Of a DNA stretch of 64,000 bases, positions 62,851 to 64,000 are shown in pieces. The notes under the pieces are model-generated. The model searched no databases, had not been told where the DNA came from, and saw only the letters and a program-made list of their open reading frames with translations. The number at the start of each line of letters is the position of its first letter. Within the stretch, counting starts at the first letter, position 1. This DNA is from Ooceraea biroi (Eukaryota > Arthropoda > Insecta > Hymenoptera > Formicidae): positions 9,682,663 through 9,746,662 of the forward strand of contig NC_039509.1 of assembly GCF_003672135.1 (NCBI RefSeq), in the 5' to 3' direction. The translations under genes and the position numbers were made by a program.

Positions 62851-64000
62851 CCAACAGATATTCCTGCGAGAATTCAAAAGGATACGCAAGAACGTTGGAT
62901 TTTCGATCAAATGACGAAAGACGTATTAAAGTGCAGCCGTTCCACGAAGTTTAGCCAATAAAAAGAGATCCGATATTTGCGCAAAAGAGATGCTGTAGAC
63001 AGCTCAGTGCAGCTTTAGAAGATTACGTTAAAAAAGAATTTGATATCTATAAATAGTTACATTAATCATATCTATATCCACTTTTCCGTGAATTGAACGA
63101 GATCTGTCATGTCAGGAGAATGCACGCGATGTAATCGTGTATCTAGATTCTTGATACTATTTGTTACAACAATGTAATTCGTTATACTTGAATGTTCCCT
63201 TCAACAGCTTCTGTTATCGGGTCACCAATTATCACAATTTGTATCAACGAGTTCATTAACGCTCATACGTCGCTACATTAATCCTGTAATTTATGTAAGG
63301 TCTCTTTGATACCACATTATTATCGCATTCATGGTGCACAAACCTTAGTTTCCCTCCTGCGCGTTTATGTCGCGCCAATGAGTATCGATGATTCAATTTC
63401 GCTCGAGGTGATTCCGAGGGGAAGAGAGCTTTATTCGGGTAACGTGGAGTATTCTCCGACATTCCCGGCAACGTATCGAGAGAAAGGACGAGGGTGTAAG
63501 GGAAAAGTGCAGAGAAGGGGGTGCGGCACGTGACGCGATGTGTCGGTATTAAAACGCAAGCGGAGATAAGGGTTGATAAAGTCCCGGTGAGGGTGTAATT
63601 GCGCCCAGTCTGGACTGCCGGCAGACGCCGCAGGCTGCTTTTACCTCTCTCGCTCCCCTCGATGTCTTTTAATGTAATTTTGTTTGCGAATCCCAGGAGG
63701 CGGGTGCGGATGAGGACAAATTAGGTTAGGGGTAGCTCTGTGGCCTGTGGCATTTCGCTCGTAATTCTTTCCTTCCCGCGGCGCAGCGTAAATTAGTCTC
63801 CCCCGTCCTCTTACCGTGCCCTTTCGGTGAAATCCTCCTTTTTCGCCCCCGTGACGTAATTGTGTGCGCGTCGCGACCTACGGGCTCCTCTTTAATATCT
63901 TTCATTGTCATTTTATTTATTTAAGCAGAGCATTACGCTGTTCTCTCAGAACGTCTCTCAGAACAGTCGTTTGTTTAATCGCGAATCCCTTTGAACATCA
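62851..64000. other. Window end, no gene recognised
   Basis: Mixed composition with short overlapping frames (63256-63533 on both strands, 63726-63911 minus), none with a signature. A gene could begin beyond the window edge. Confidence 0.45.

Noticed and set aside
1..64000. tRNA, rRNA, CRISPR or bacterial-type operon features
   Set aside because: I looked for B-box-like GGTTCGA motifs, rRNA-like sequence and regularly spaced repeats and found none. The only tandem array of that scale is the 42-bp repeat inside the mariner element, which has no spacers.

Overview
This window looks like nuclear DNA of an insect, most likely a hymenopteran and plausibly an ant. The reasons are short-intron gene structure in an AT-rich, CpG-tolerant background, an interstitial array of the insect telomere pentamer (CCTAA/TTAGG), an insect-type fatty-acid elongase, and a load of DNA transposons and foldback MITEs (mariner, pogo-like, piggyBac-like, PIF/Harbinger-like). 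The species call is inference; no conserved single-copy gene fixes it.

Only one ordinary host gene can be assembled. It is a complete four-exon very-long-chain fatty acid elongase (ELO/ELOVL family, 265 aa) on the minus strand at 168-2141. All splice junctions, the HLYHH histidine box and a C-terminal KKXX ER signal are visible. Everything from about 2.2 kb to 64 kb is intergenic or intronic DNA with no host coding exon I can defend. Most of the long open frames there overlap each other on both strands in GC-rich or low-complexity sequence and look like chance.

The rest of the readable content is mobile DNA. 3299-4142 is an inverted-repeat element enclosing telomere-type repeats and a perfect 50-bp palindrome with a G-run loop. 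4466-4631 is a small Harbinger-like MITE (TAA duplication). 5765-7805 is a 2-kb foldback carrying a 485-bp Penelope-like insertion with a 13-bp duplication. 16028-18182 is a full-length mariner-type element with about 310-bp terminal repeats, an unbroken 351-aa transposase that has lost catalytic residues, and five 42-bp tandem repeats. 21607-21937 is a piggyBac-like MITE in TTAA. 23640-23979 and 35175-35962 are two members of one Harbinger-like family (TTA duplication), the second carrying a nested MITE. 30748-31296 is another nested pair. 37645-38940 is a deleted pogo-type element that keeps only a pipsqueak-type DNA-binding reading frame. 40206-44793 is a three-layer nest whose core is a decayed pogo/Tc5-like transposon. 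48961-49590 is a further foldback MITE.

The remaining blocks are GC-rich patches (notably 11.2-12.3 kb, a possible promoter or first-exon region), microsatellites, and a purine-skewed tract near 62.1-62.85 kb. The most interesting items are the palindrome with a G-rich loop beside telomere repeats, the solo pipsqueak-domain gene surrounded by repeated GGTCCAAT-type motifs, and a MITE carrying a cluster of heat-shock-element-like palindromes.
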